From NCBI RefSeq assembly GCF_002979775.1, contig NZ_PCPR01000002.1, forward strand, positions 372,001 to 436,000: a stretch of 64,000 bases of DNA, read 5' to 3'. The notes below the pieces were generated by a model. The model did no database searches. It was not told where the DNA came from and saw only the letters and a list, made by a program, of their open reading frames with translations. Within the stretch, counting starts at the first letter, position 1. Each line of letters opens with the position of its first letter. The stretch comes from Arthrobacter sp. MYb23. GTDB taxonomy: Bacteria; Actinomycetota; Actinomycetes; Actinomycetales; Micrococcaceae. Shown here one piece after another: positions 43,478 through 52,678 of this stretch. Both the position numbers and the translations under genes were made by a program.

Positions 43478-44959
43478 TCACAAATCCGAGGTTCCGTCCG
43501 CACGTACCCCGGCCAGTTGTGCACGCGTATCGGCCACTACGGCAGCCAGGCCATTTCCGGCCAACCAACCGCCCACTACGGAAAGACGGTCGGCAGCGGC
43601 GCACACCTGACGCACCTCTGCTACGCGCTGTTTATGACCGACGGCGGCGAACGGCAAGGCTCCGGCCCAGCGCACAACATCCCAGTCCACGATGTCCGCC
43701 CTGGTCACTGGCACGGTCAGCAGCGCGGATGCATCTTCCAGGGCGGCGGCCAGGAGCGACTCATCATCCATGACGATGTCCGCTCCGCCGCCCGCCTCTT
43801 CACGCCGACCATAAGACAGGCGCAAGACGTGCGTGCCCGGACCAGCTTGGTCAGCCAACCAATCCCATTTCGCCGTTGCGTGCGTCAGGGCTTTGGCCTT
43901 GATCCCCGGGGTTTCAGGTGCCACCAGGATTCCAGTCCCGCGGGGCCTGCCATCGAGCTGCGGCAAGTCCACCACCAGGGTCACCAGGCTCACCAGCGGC
44001 CCGGGGGCCGGGCGCAGGCCGGCCAGCTCTGGCACGGACTTCTCCAGCAACCCGACGGCGGCCGGGCCGTCGAGCGCTACCACCAGGCGGTCGGCGTCGA
44101 ACGTGGATTCTCCAGTGGTGACCCGCCAACCCTCCCGCGTCCTCGCGACGTCGTCGGCGTGGTGAGCGGCCAGCAGTTGAACACCGCGAGCCCGCAGGTC
44201 AGCCACGAGTGCGTCCACCAGGGTGTTCATTCCGCCCTTCAACCCCGCAACGGCGGAACCCGCTTTTGTGGGACGGGATGAAGCACCCTTTGCGGCCATG
44301 CGTTGAGCTGCAACGGCAGCGGCGAGTGAGCCATGGGTGCGGATTCCGGCGCGCAGGCCTGGGGCCACCATGTCCACGTCCAGCAGGGCGGGGTCAGCCG
44401 AGTGAACGCCGCCCACCACCGGCGAAACCAGCCGTTCCAGAACCCTTTTGCCCATACGGGTGCGCACCAGGGCGGAAACGCTGGTGACCTCTGAGGACGT
44501 TCCGGCAGAGGCCGGGAGCCACCGGTCAAAGGAAGCCCTGATAGCTCCAAGGAGCCCAAGGGATCGTCGAACCTCGGGGTCCCAGGGATTCGCGGGAATA
44601 CCGAGCACTCCTGTTTTGGGGAGCTCCTGCGGACCGTTAGGAAGCTGTACCCAGGCACCTCCGGGATGAGGAGCTACGATCCGGTCGGCCAGTCCCAGCT
44701 CACGCGCGAGATCGGCTACGGCCGTGGAACGCGTGGCAAACGACTCGGCCCCACTGTCCAGATGCAGCCCGGCAACAACGTGGCTTCCCACGCAGCCTCC
44801 CCATGCAGCGCCCGCCTCGAGGACGGTAACCGCTGAACCAGCCGCAGCCAGTTCCCGCGCGGCGATCAGGCCCGAGATGCCGCCTCCCACTACCAGGGCA
44901 GTGGGCCGTGCAGCTGGTGCTTTGGGGTCTGACGTGGGCGTTGAGTGCCCCCCGCGCAT
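43478..44959 (-). CDS. cgoX: Coproporphyrinogen III oxidase (HemY-type)
   Basis: FAD enzyme oxidising coproporphyrinogen III to coproporphyrin III; formerly annotated as protoporphyrinogen oxidase HemY/HemG. The 493-aa protein has the FAD dinucleotide motif VVGGGISGLIAARELAA, the GAESFATR segment and C-terminal SVVGGWLAGNGLAAVVADTR. Neighbouring chdC and cpfC decide the coproporphyrin assignment. ATG at 44959 lies 5 nt after the hemE stop. Confidence 0.93.
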   Translation of the reverse strand: MRGGHSTPTSDPKAPAARPTALVVGGGISGLIAARELAAAGSAVTVLEAGAAWGGCVGSHVVAGLHLDSGAESFATRSTAVADLARELGLADRIVAPHPGGAWVQLPNGPQELPKTGVLGIPANPWDPEVRRSLGLLGAIRASFDRWLPASAGTSSEVTSVSALVRTRMGKRVLERLVSPVVGGVHSADPALLDVDMVAPGLRAGIRTHGSLAAAVAAQRMAAKGASSRPTKAGSAVAGLKGGMNTLVDALVADLRARGVQLLAAHHADDVARTREGWRVTTGESTFDADRLVVALDGPAAVGLLEKSVPELAGLRPAPGPLVSLVTLVVDLPQLDGRPRGTGILVAPETPGIKAKALTHATAKWDWLADQAGPGTHVLRLSYGRREEAGGGADIVMDDESLLAAALEDASALLTVPVTRADIVDWDVVRWAGALPFAAVGHKQRVAEVRQVCAAADRLSVVGGWLAGNGLAAVVADTRAQLAGVRADGTSDL

Positions 44960-44964
44960 GACGC

Positions 44965-46080
44965 CTACTCCGCTGAGATGGAGTGGATGAGCTGCACCAC
45001 GCGCGTTAGGACTGTGGGATCCGTTTCGGGCGGAACTCCATGGCCAAGGTTCAGGACATGGCCAGGGGCGTGGGAACCGGCAGCGATGACCTCGCGGACA
45101 TGGGCCTCAAGGACCTCCCACGGAGCGGACAGAAGAGCAGGGTCAATGTTGCCCTGGAGCGGCACAGTGCCACCCAGGCGTCGGTTTGCCTCGTCCAAGG
45201 GCAGTCGGTAATCGACGCCCACAACGTCCACGCCGACGTCCCGCATGGCAACAAGCAGTTCGGAGGTGCCGGTTCCAAAGTGAATCAACGGCGCCCCGAG
45301 TCCGCGGACATGATCCAGCGCTCGGGTGGATGCCGGCGCCACGTACTTGGTGTAGTCAGCCAGGCCCAGGGACCCTGCCCAGGAATCAAAGAGCTGCGCG
45401 GCCGAAGCCCCTGCCTCAAGTTGCGCCTGAAGGAACATCCCGGAAGTATCTGCAGCCCAGTTGGCCAGCGCGGCCCAGGTCTCGGGGTCGGCGTGCATCA
45501 TGGTCCGCGGCCCGAGGTGGTCCCGCGACGGCTTCCCCTCAACCATGTAGGCGGCAAGGGTGAAAGGCGCGCCGGCAAAGCCGATCAGCGGCGTCTTTCC
45601 GAGTTCGGCAACCGTCAGGCGGACGGCTTCGCGGATCGGCTCAAGGGCTTCCCAGGTCAGGGTGGGCAGGGCGGCAACATCAGCTGCTGTCCGGACCGGC
45701 TTGTCCAAAACGGGCCCTACGCCCGGGACGATGTCCACGCCCACGCCGGCGAGCTTCAACGGAATAACGATGTCCGAGAAGAAGATGGCAGCATCCACAT
45801 CGTGGCGGCGGACAGGCTGGAGGGTAATCTCCGCGGCGAGTTCAGGCCGGAGGCAAGAGTCCAGCATGGCAACGCCTTCGCGCACCTTCAGGTACTCGGG
45901 CAGGGAACGGCCGGCCTGGCGCATGAACCAGACTGGCCTCCGGGACGGTGTGCCACCACGGTATGCAGTGATCAACGGCGAGTCCGACGTACGGCCGTCT
46001 TTCAGCGGGTGGTCGGCGCCGAGGGTTCCCGCCGGGGCGTTCGAAGCCGTACTGTTGGATGCTGCCGCGCTAGAAGTCAT
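44965..46080 (-). CDS. hemE: Uroporphyrinogen decarboxylase
   Basis: Converts uroporphyrinogen III to coproporphyrinogen III. The 371-aa protein contains the signature WFMRQAGRSLPEYLKVRE, the FFSDIVIPLKLAGVG segment and IGFAGAPFTLAAYMVEG. ATG at 46080 is chosen; upstream in-frame residues to 46167 are not conserved in character. First gene of the minus-strand heme operon, divergent from hemA. Confidence 0.95.
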   Translation of the reverse strand: MTSSAAASNSTASNAPAGTLGADHPLKDGRTSDSPLITAYRGGTPSRRPVWFMRQAGRSLPEYLKVREGVAMLDSCLRPELAAEITLQPVRRHDVDAAIFFSDIVIPLKLAGVGVDIVPGVGPVLDKPVRTAADVAALPTLTWEALEPIREAVRLTVAELGKTPLIGFAGAPFTLAAYMVEGKPSRDHLGPRTMMHADPETWAALANWAADTSGMFLQAQLEAGASAAQLFDSWAGSLGLADYTKYVAPASTRALDHVRGLGAPLIHFGTGTSELLVAMRDVGVDVVGVDYRLPLDEANRRLGGTVPLQGNIDPALLSAPWEVLEAHVREVIAAGSHAPGHVLNLGHGVPPETDPTVLTRVVQLIHSISAE

Positions 46081-46223
46081 GCCTTCGATTGTGCCGAAAA
46101 TCCGGGACAAAAGATAACGACAAGCTGTCACGTCGCGCCCCGCCCGGGCCGTTGTGACGGGGATCACTCACCCGCGTGGGGATCACCACGGCGCCGCATT
46201 GTTCTACCGGGCTACGAAAAAGC

Positions 46224-46229
46224 TATGAT
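46224..46229 (+). promoter_or_regulatory. -10 element of hemA
   Basis: TATGAT, 9 nt before the hemA GTG, with TTGTTC further upstream at a long 19-nt spacing. No ribosome-binding site, so the transcript probably begins at or within a few bases of the start codon. Confidence 0.6.
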
Positions 46230-46238
46230 TGGGGTGCT

Positions 46239-47561
46239 GTGGTTCTTTTCTCATTGGTGGCTACACACGCCGACATCGACCTCGAAACTGTCGCTCAGTT
46301 GAGCAACGGTTCCTCTGAGCTTGCCTCGGCAGCCCTGACACACTCCTCCGTGGTTTCCGGCGCCGTGGTTCTGGCCACGTGCAACCGCTACGAAATCTAC
46401 GGAGAAACAGCCAACGGGGCTGATCTTGAGGCAGCACGCTCCGCTTTGGTTTCGCAGATCAGCGAATTCAGCGGCCTCAACGAGCAACTCGTCTCACGCT
46501 CCTTTGCCACGAACACCGGCCCGGATGTCACACGGCACCTCTTCGCTGTGAGTGCCGGCCTGGATTCAGCCGTGGTGGGTGAGCGCGAAATCGCAGGCCA
46601 GGTCCGCCGGGCACTGATCACCGCCCAGCAGGAAGGCACCGCCAGTTCCGGCCTCGTGCGTCTCTTCCAGGCGGCCTCCAAAACGGCCAAGGATGTGGGT
46701 GCACAGACGGCTCTCGGCTCCCGCGGGCTTTCGATCGTTTCCGTCGCTTTGGACCTCGCCACCGACCTCGCCGAGAACGACGATTGGTCCACCAAGAAAG
46801 TTGTGGTCTTCGGAACCGGAGCCTATGCCGGCGCTACCATGTCGCTGCTGCGTGAGCGCGGCTGCACGGATGTTTCCGTTTATTCTTCTTCCGGCCGCGC
46901 CGAGGGCTTTGTAGCCACCCGCGGCGGAACAGCACTCGACGCCGACACTCTTCCCACTGCCGTTGCCGCAGCTGACGTCATGATTGGCTGCAGCGGCTCG
47001 GACAACCGGGTGGAAGCCGCAGATCTTGCCCGCGTCCGCGCCCATTCCGGCAAACCTTTGATCGCGATCGACCTCGCACTTACCCATGATTTTGACCCCG
47101 CCGTGGGCGAACTCGACGGCGTTGAACTCCTCACGCTTGAATCCGTCCGGCTCGCTGCACCACAGGAACAGGCAGAGTCGCTCTCGCAGGCCAGCGCAAT
47201 AGTCAACGGCGCCGCCAGCTCCTTTGAGTCCGAACGTGAAGCCCGCTCCGTGGATACTGCCATCGTGGCACTCCGCCGACACACCATGAACGTCCTTGAC
47301 GCGGAAATGGAAAAGGTCCGTGCCCGTCACGGTTGTACAGCCGCTGCCGAAGAGGTGGAGTTCGCCCTGCGCCGGATGGTCAAGCAGCTCCTGCACATTC
47401 CCACTGTCCGGGCCCGTGAACTGGCGGCCAACGGCCAGCAAGATGATTATGTAGCAGCCCTTGAGGCCCTCTACGGCATCCAGGTGGAACAGCCCTCAGC
47501 CGCTGCTCCCGCGGCGGAGTGCCCGGTGGATCACCAGCAACTCCGCTCCGAAAGCGCCTGA
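46239..47561 (+). CDS. hemA: Glutamyl-tRNA reductase
   Basis: NADPH-dependent reduction of glutamyl-tRNA(Glu) to glutamate-1-semialdehyde, the committed and usually regulated heme step. The 440-aa protein has the nucleophilic Cys in [12 protein letters not shown], the [19 protein letters not shown] segment, the Rossmann [11 protein letters not shown] and the C-terminal dimerisation helices. GTG at 46239 gives the usual [12 protein letters not shown] start; a TTG five codons later is possible. Divergent from hemE with a 158-nt spacer. Confidence 0.94.
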   Translation: MVLFSLVATHADIDLETVAQLSNGSSELASAALTHSSVVSGAVVLATCNRYEIYGETANGADLEAARSALVSQISEFSGLNEQLVSRSFATNTGPDVTRHLFAVSAGLDSAVVGEREIAGQVRRALITAQQEGTASSGLVRLFQAASKTAKDVGAQTALGSRGLSIVSVALDLATDLAENDDWSTKKVVVFGTGAYAGATMSLLRERGCTDVSVYSSSGRAEGFVATRGGTALDADTLPTAVAAADVMIGCSGSDNRVEAADLARVRAHSGKPLIAIDLALTHDFDPAVGELDGVELLTLESVRLAAPQEQAESLSQASAIVNGAASSFESEREARSVDTAIVALRRHTMNVLDAEMEKVRARHGCTAAAEEVEFALRRMVKQLLHIPTVRARELAANGQQDDYVAALEALYGIQVEQPSAAAPAAECPVDHQQLRSESA

Positions 47562-47569
47562 CGCCAGGC

Positions 47570-48559
47570 TTACCCGAACGCGTTCACGCCAGTCAGTTCA
47601 GCGGACAGGTTCCAAAGTTTCTTCGCTGCCTCCTTGTCGACAGCATGGGCATCCACTCCCTGATAGCGGGCGAGTGGCGAATCCTTGTCCGTGGGCCGCG
47701 CAACATCGCAGTCCTCACAGTAGACGCCGCCCTTGCCGGCCAGCGCAGGGGACGTGGCAGCCCACACTGAGGTCGCCGCACCCTGCTCCGGCGTCTTGAA
47801 CCCTTCCCGCACGGTCCCTTCAGCATCCATCCACCCTGCGGCAACCATCTCTTCCTTGGGCAGATGCCGTTGCAGTTCAGTCATGATGCCGCCTGGATGC
47901 ACTGCGAACGCCCGCACCCCGAAGCCCCTGCCCTGCCGATCCAACTCCACGGCAAAAAGGGAATTGGCCGTCTTGGCTTGGCCGTAAGCCCGCCACTTCT
48001 CGTACCCGGTGTCAAAGTTGATGTCGTCGAAACGGATCGGAGAAAGCTTATGTCCGGTTGAAGACAGTGAAACAACCCTGGCATCAGAGGCGGCTGCCAA
48101 CGCCGGCCACAACGCATTCACCAGCGTGTAATGCCCCAGATGGTTGGTGGCGAACTGCGCTTCCCAACCGGGCCCTACCCGCTGTTCCGGGCTTGCCATA
48201 ATGGCGGCGTTGTTGATGAGGATTTCCACGGTGGGATGCCTCTCCAGATACCCGGACGCAAACTGCTTGACGTTGTCTTGATCGGCCAAGTCCATCTGTT
48301 CCACCTGAACCCCGCTTCCAAGGCCGGCTTCTGCCAGCACCGCTTGGGCGTGTTCGAGCCTGCGGGCCGGCACTGTGACGTCCGCGCCGGCCGAAACCAA
48401 GGCCCTCACCGTTTCCAAGCCAAGCCCCGAATATCCCCCGGTGACGATCGCACGTTTGCCAGTGAGGTCAATGCCGTCAATAACTTCCGCGGCAGTTGAA
48501 CCGTGCCCGAATCCGGAGTCGATGGGCCGTTGCGGGGTGTCTGTCCAGTCTTCGCTCAT
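47570..48559 (-). CDS. Short-chain dehydrogenase/reductase
   Basis: 329-aa classical SDR with the cofactor motif TGGYSGLG, INNAAIM, the catalytic Ser in VSLSSTGHK and YGQAK (YxxxK). The length and N-terminal extension resemble retinol-dehydrogenase/oxidoreductase-like SDRs. ATG at 48559 with GGGAAGC upstream is used in place of an in-frame start at 48769. Convergent with hemA with only 8 nt between stops; substrate unknown. Confidence 0.88.
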   Translation of the reverse strand: MSEDWTDTPQRPIDSGFGHGSTAAEVIDGIDLTGKRAIVTGGYSGLGLETVRALVSAGADVTVPARRLEHAQAVLAEAGLGSGVQVEQMDLADQDNVKQFASGYLERHPTVEILINNAAIMASPEQRVGPGWEAQFATNHLGHYTLVNALWPALAAASDARVVSLSSTGHKLSPIRFDDINFDTGYEKWRAYGQAKTANSLFAVELDRQGRGFGVRAFAVHPGGIMTELQRHLPKEEMVAAGWMDAEGTVREGFKTPEQGAATSVWAATSPALAGKGGVYCEDCDVARPTDKDSPLARYQGVDAHAVDKEAAKKLWNLSAELTGVNAFG

Positions 48560-48597
48560 GGTTGAGCTTCCCAGACGGGGCCGGGAACAGGCAACGA

Positions 48598-49800
48598 CTA
48601 ATAGACAGGCTTCTCGGGCTCGACGTCGCGCACCCAGGCGAGAATACCGCCGTCGAGATGGCTGACGCGGGTGTAGCCGGCTTTTTGCGCTGCCTCGAGG
48701 ACAGCCGCCGAGCGGGTCCCGGCTTTGCAGTGGAACACAATGTCTTTGTTCTGAGGCAGCTCCACCCACGCCTCGCCGGAGAGAATGCGGCCTTGCGGAA
48801 TGAGGACGGAGCCGTCGATGCGTACGATGCTGTGCTCGCCGGACTCCCGGACGTCCACGAGTTCGAAGTCCCTCTCCCCCAGCTCCCGTTCGGCAAGCAT
48901 TGCGGCGAGGCCCTTGGCGGAAACAGTGTGATCCTGGTCCGTGGCCACCGGTGGCGTCACGCCGCAGAAGGCCTCATAATCGGTCAGTTCCGTGATGGGC
49001 TCGCCTTCCGGATCCTTGGAGACCTTGATCTCGCGCCAGCTTCCGCCCAAAGCATCAAAGAGCGCTACCCGGCCCAGCAATGAACGTCCGACGCCGGTGA
49101 TCAGCTTCACTGCCTCGGTGACCATGAGCGATCCAACCGCTGCGCAGAGCATGCCAAACACCCCGCCCTCGCCGCAGGACGGCACGGAGCCGGCAGGAGG
49201 CGCTTCAGGGTAGAGATCCCTGTACGTTGGACCGTGCTCGGCCCAGAAGACGCTCACTTGGCCGTCAAAGCGGAAGATGGATCCCCAGACGTAGGGCTTG
49301 CCGAGGATGGCAGCGGCGTCGTTCACCAGATACCGGGTGGCGAAGTTGTCCGCGCCGTCCAGGATGAGGTCGTACTGCGCGAACAACTCCAGCGCGTTGG
49401 AAGAGTCGAGCCGGACGTCATGCAGGACAACTTTGACCAGCGGGTTGAGTTCAGCGATGGCGTTGCGCGCAGATTCGATCTTGGGCGTACCCACGTCCTT
49501 CACACCATGGATGACCTGGCGCTGCAGGTTGCTAAGGTCCACCGCGTCATCGTCAACGATGCCCAGCGTGCCCACTCCGGCAGCGGCCAGGTACAGCAGT
49601 GCCGGGGAACCCAGGCCACCGGCGCCTATGACGAGGACTTTGGCATTCTTAAGCCTGCGTTGGCCCAGGGCGCCAATTTCGGGAATGATGAGATGCCGGG
49701 AGTACCGCTCCACCTCGGTCGGCGTGAGTTCGGCAGCCGGTTCAACAAGGGGCGGGAGGACAGCGGGCGCAGCAGTGTGGGCAGCAACAATTGAGGCCAT
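48598..49800 (-). CDS. moeB: Adenylyltransferase/sulfurtransferase MoeB/MoeZ (ThiF family) with rhodanese domain
   Basis: Activates the C-terminal Gly-Gly of a ubiquitin-like sulfur carrier (MoaD, ThiS) by adenylation and loads sulfur. The 400-aa protein has an E1-like domain (RYSRHLIIPEIG, VLVIGAGGLGSPALLYLAAAG, DDDAVDLSNLQRQ) and a C-terminal rhodanese domain (about 290-395) with active Cys in VFHCKAGTRSA. The CxxC zinc pairs of E. coli MoeB are not evident. ATG at 49800 follows a TACATT box by 5 nt. It could also serve the thiS carrier encoded 3 kb away. Confidence 0.93.
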   Translation of the reverse strand: MASIVAAHTAAPAVLPPLVEPAAELTPTEVERYSRHLIIPEIGALGQRRLKNAKVLVIGAGGLGSPALLYLAAAGVGTLGIVDDDAVDLSNLQRQVIHGVKDVGTPKIESARNAIAELNPLVKVVLHDVRLDSSNALELFAQYDLILDGADNFATRYLVNDAAAILGKPYVWGSIFRFDGQVSVFWAEHGPTYRDLYPEAPPAGSVPSCGEGGVFGMLCAAVGSLMVTEAVKLITGVGRSLLGRVALFDALGGSWREIKVSKDPEGEPITELTDYEAFCGVTPPVATDQDHTVSAKGLAAMLAERELGERDFELVDVRESGEHSIVRIDGSVLIPQGRILSGEAWVELPQNKDIVFHCKAGTRSAAVLEAAQKAGYTRVSHLDGGILAWVRDVEPEKPVY

Positions 49801-49805
49801 ACCCC

Positions 49806-49811
49806 AATGTA
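49806..49811 (-). promoter_or_regulatory. -10 element of moeB (near-leaderless)
   Basis: TACATT on the minus strand, 5 nt before the ATG; the intervening GGGGT is too close to act as a ribosome-binding site. Confidence 0.4.
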
Positions 49812-49885
49812 TGCCTGCAGATGCCGCCCGGTCATATTACCCCCCCGGTAGAGTAGTCATAACTGCAAAGGAAAGGCGGCAGACT

Positions 49886-50542
49886 GTGGCTGACGGCACA
49901 CGGGCAAGCGATGAGGCACCGGCCAAGCAGGAACGGGCAGGTACAACGCGTTCACCAAGGTTGCCGCGGGACGAGCGCCGCGCACAGTTGCTGAACGCGG
50001 CCTTGGAAGTATTCGTCTCCAACGGCTTCCATGGGGCGGCCATGGATGAAATCGCAGAGGCCGCTCATGTGAGCAAACCAGTGCTTTATCAGCACTTCCC
50101 GTCCAAGCGCGAACTCTATATGGCTCTCTTGGACAGCCACCTGGCAACCCTGACGCAGCTGATGCTCAATGCCTTGAACTCCACCACGGACAACAAGGAA
50201 CGCGTCAAAGCCGTCATGCGCGCCTATTACCGGTTCATTGCCGATGACGACCAAGCCCACCGCCTGGTGTTCGAGTCGGACCTGATCAACGATCCCGATG
50301 TCAGCTCGCGTTTGGAGACCTTCAACAAAACGTTCGCGGATGCCGTGGCCCACGTCATCGCCGAGGACACCAAGCTGCCCCCTCTTGAAGCCCAGCTTCT
50401 TGGGCGTGGCCTGGCTGGAATGGCGCAGGTCAGCGCCAGATATTGGCTTGAAACGGATGGAAACCTGGACCTCGATGTGGCCAGTGATCTGATCTATCGT
50501 TTAGCTTGGCGCGGAATCAGTCGATTCCCCAAAGAGTCCTAG
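49886..50542 (+). CDS. TetR family transcriptional regulator
   Basis: 218-aa regulator with an N-terminal TetR helix-turn-helix (about 35-80; AMDEIAEAAHVSKPVLYQHF) and a C-terminal ligand domain. GTG at 49886 with AAAGGCGG upstream is used; the frame is open far upstream but over moeB. Homologous position to Rv3208 of M. tuberculosis, followed by the same DUF3107 gene. Confidence 0.9.
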   Translation: MADGTRASDEAPAKQERAGTTRSPRLPRDERRAQLLNAALEVFVSNGFHGAAMDEIAEAAHVSKPVLYQHFPSKRELYMALLDSHLATLTQLMLNALNSTTDNKERVKAVMRAYYRFIADDDQAHRLVFESDLINDPDVSSRLETFNKTFADAVAHVIAEDTKLPPLEAQLLGRGLAGMAQVSARYWLETDGNLDLDVASDLIYRLAWRGISRFPKES

Positions 50543-50592
50543 GCTACAAATAGAGGACAGACTTACAACTTGATTGGCTTGGAGGCCTTGCT

Positions 50593-50817
50593 GTGGAAGT
50601 AAAGATCGGCATTCAGAACGTTGGCCGTGAGATCGTGCTCGAATCCTCCTTGGATGCCGACGCCGTCGCCAAGATTGTGGCCGAGGCCGTGACTAAAGGC
50701 TCCGAGCTTCGCCTCACTGATGAAAAGGGCCGCCAAATCATCGTTCCCGGCAACGTGCTGGGCTATGTGGAGATCGGTGCCGAGGAAACCCGCCGCGTAG
50801 GCTTCGGCGCCCTCTAG
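50593..50817 (+). CDS. DUF3107 small protein
   Basis: 74-aa soluble protein of DUF3107 (M. tuberculosis Rv3208A/TB9.4 is the homologue); function unknown. Predicted compact beta-alpha-beta fold: VKIGIQNVGREIVLES, helix with AVAKIVAEAVTKG, strands to the C-terminal VGFGAL. GTG start with GGAGG 8 nt upstream. Lies 50 nt after the TetR gene. Confidence 0.9.
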   Translation: MEVKIGIQNVGREIVLESSLDADAVAKIVAEAVTKGSELRLTDEKGRQIIVPGNVLGYVEIGAEETRRVGFGAL

Positions 50818-50854
50818 GGCTTTCCCACTTCTCGTCGTCCGCTAAGGAGTTTTC

Positions 50855-51157
50855 ATGCTTTCTCTCGTCGTGGTGGTTCTGGCCACCATTGCCACCGGTT
50901 TCATTGTGTGGGCCAACGACAAGCGGCACGGCAAATACGGAATCGCGTTGCCGGCCGGTGTCTCCGCAGCTGTGGGTACCCTGAGCTGGATCGCGTTCAT
51001 CAGTGCCGGATTGGGTTACCAGCCTGGCGCAACGTGGATTCCGTGGGTGTTGCCGATTGTGCTGGGAACCGCTGCTGCCGCGGGCGCAGTGGTCTTCCTC
51101 GGCAGGACGCGCACCCGGCACGATACTGCGGCCCTGACCAAGGCACTTCGCCTTTAG
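50855..51157 (+). CDS. Small membrane protein, function unknown
   Basis: 100-aa protein with three predicted transmembrane helices (about residues 2-20, 30-50, 62-82) and a basic C-terminal tail (RTRTRHDTAALTKALRL). ATG at 50855 has AAGGAG upstream. It follows DUF3107 by 37 nt and ends before a strong bidirectional terminator. I do not recognise a family. Confidence 0.8.
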   Translation: MLSLVVVVLATIATGFIVWANDKRHGKYGIALPAGVSAAVGTLSWIAFISAGLGYQPGATWIPWVLPIVLGTAAAAGAVVFLGRTRTRHDTAALTKALRL

Positions 51158-51181
51158 TGCCCCTGGCAGCAACACGACACA

Positions 51182-51225
51182 ACAGTAGTGACCGTCACCA
51201 ACAGGTGACGGTCACTACTGTTTTT
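51182..51225. terminator. Bidirectional intrinsic terminator
   Basis: Perfect 18-bp stem (51182-51199 with 51204-51221), 4-nt loop, then TTTTT. It separates the plus-strand membrane-protein gene from the convergent pterin dehydratase gene. Confidence 0.9.
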
Positions 51226-51230
51226 AAGCT

Positions 51231-51566
51231 TCACGACGCCGGATACCGCTCCGGTTGCGCTACGGCGCCAAGTTCTTCCGCTGCTTCGCTCACTGCCGTG
51301 GCAGCAGCGACATCTCGTTGCGTTACCTGTCCGCCAGCATCATGGGAGACGTAGCGAAGGAAAACCCTGTTGTAGCGCCACTCCAGATCCGGATGATGAT
51401 TTTGCTCCTCGGCGATCTGCCCCACCGCGGCAATGAGTGCAAGGGCGTTCGCCGCCGTCGAGGTTTTATAGACAGTCACCAGGCCTTCATGGTGCCTCCA
51501 GTCCGGCAGGAGTCCGAGGGCAGCGTTGATGGCTTGCTCGGTCAATTGCCCGTCCTGGCTGGCCAT
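51231..51566 (-). CDS. 4a-hydroxytetrahydrobiopterin dehydratase (PCD/DCoH family)
   Basis: 111-aa protein that dehydrates 4a-hydroxytetrahydropterin or acts in a related pterin context. The signature EEQNHHPDLEWRYNRVFLRY, then SHDAGGQVTQRD, matches the PCD family; the paired His are catalytic. No aromatic amino-acid hydroxylase is adjacent, so the physiological partner is not evident; PCD-like proteins also accompany molybdopterin biology. Confidence 0.9.
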   Translation of the reverse strand: MASQDGQLTEQAINAALGLLPDWRHHEGLVTVYKTSTAANALALIAAVGQIAEEQNHHPDLEWRYNRVFLRYVSHDAGGQVTQRDVAAATAVSEAAEELGAVAQPERYPAS

Positions 51567-51625
51567 GACTGCTCCTCCTCTTCCGGACTATTCCGGAGAA
51601 TCCAGGCAATGTCCGAAGCGCTGGA

Positions 51626-52441
<816 letters not shown>

Positions 52442-52678
52442 TCAGCCTCCTTGGACTGCTGTTACGAGTTCGAGTTCGTCTCCGTCGGCGAGCGCCGTCA
52501 CGGCCCATTGGCTGCGCGGCACCACCTCGGAATTACGTGCGACGGCGACGCCTAGCTTTCCGCCGTCGGCCGCCTGTCCGCGGGGATCCAGGACGCGGCC
52601 GGTCATGGCAGTGACGAGGGTACTGACGGATGCGTCGGCCGGCACGGCGTGATCGTTTCCGTTGAGTTTGATGTTCAT
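52442..52678 (-). CDS. thiS: Sulfur carrier protein ThiS
   Basis: 78-aa ubiquitin-like sulfur carrier starting MNIKLNGNDHAVPADASVST and ending with the required Gly-Gly (TAVQGG). A 9-10-residue insert makes it longer than the usual 66 aa. ATG at 52678 overlaps the thiO stop (ATGA). Confidence 0.93.
   Translation of the reverse strand: MNIKLNGNDHAVPADASVSTLVTAMTGRVLDPRGQAADGGKLGVAVARNSEVVPRSQWAVTALADGDELELVTAVQGG

Noticed and set aside
45040..46302. 420-codon plus-strand open frame
   Set aside because: Antisense to hemE, which has strong family motifs.
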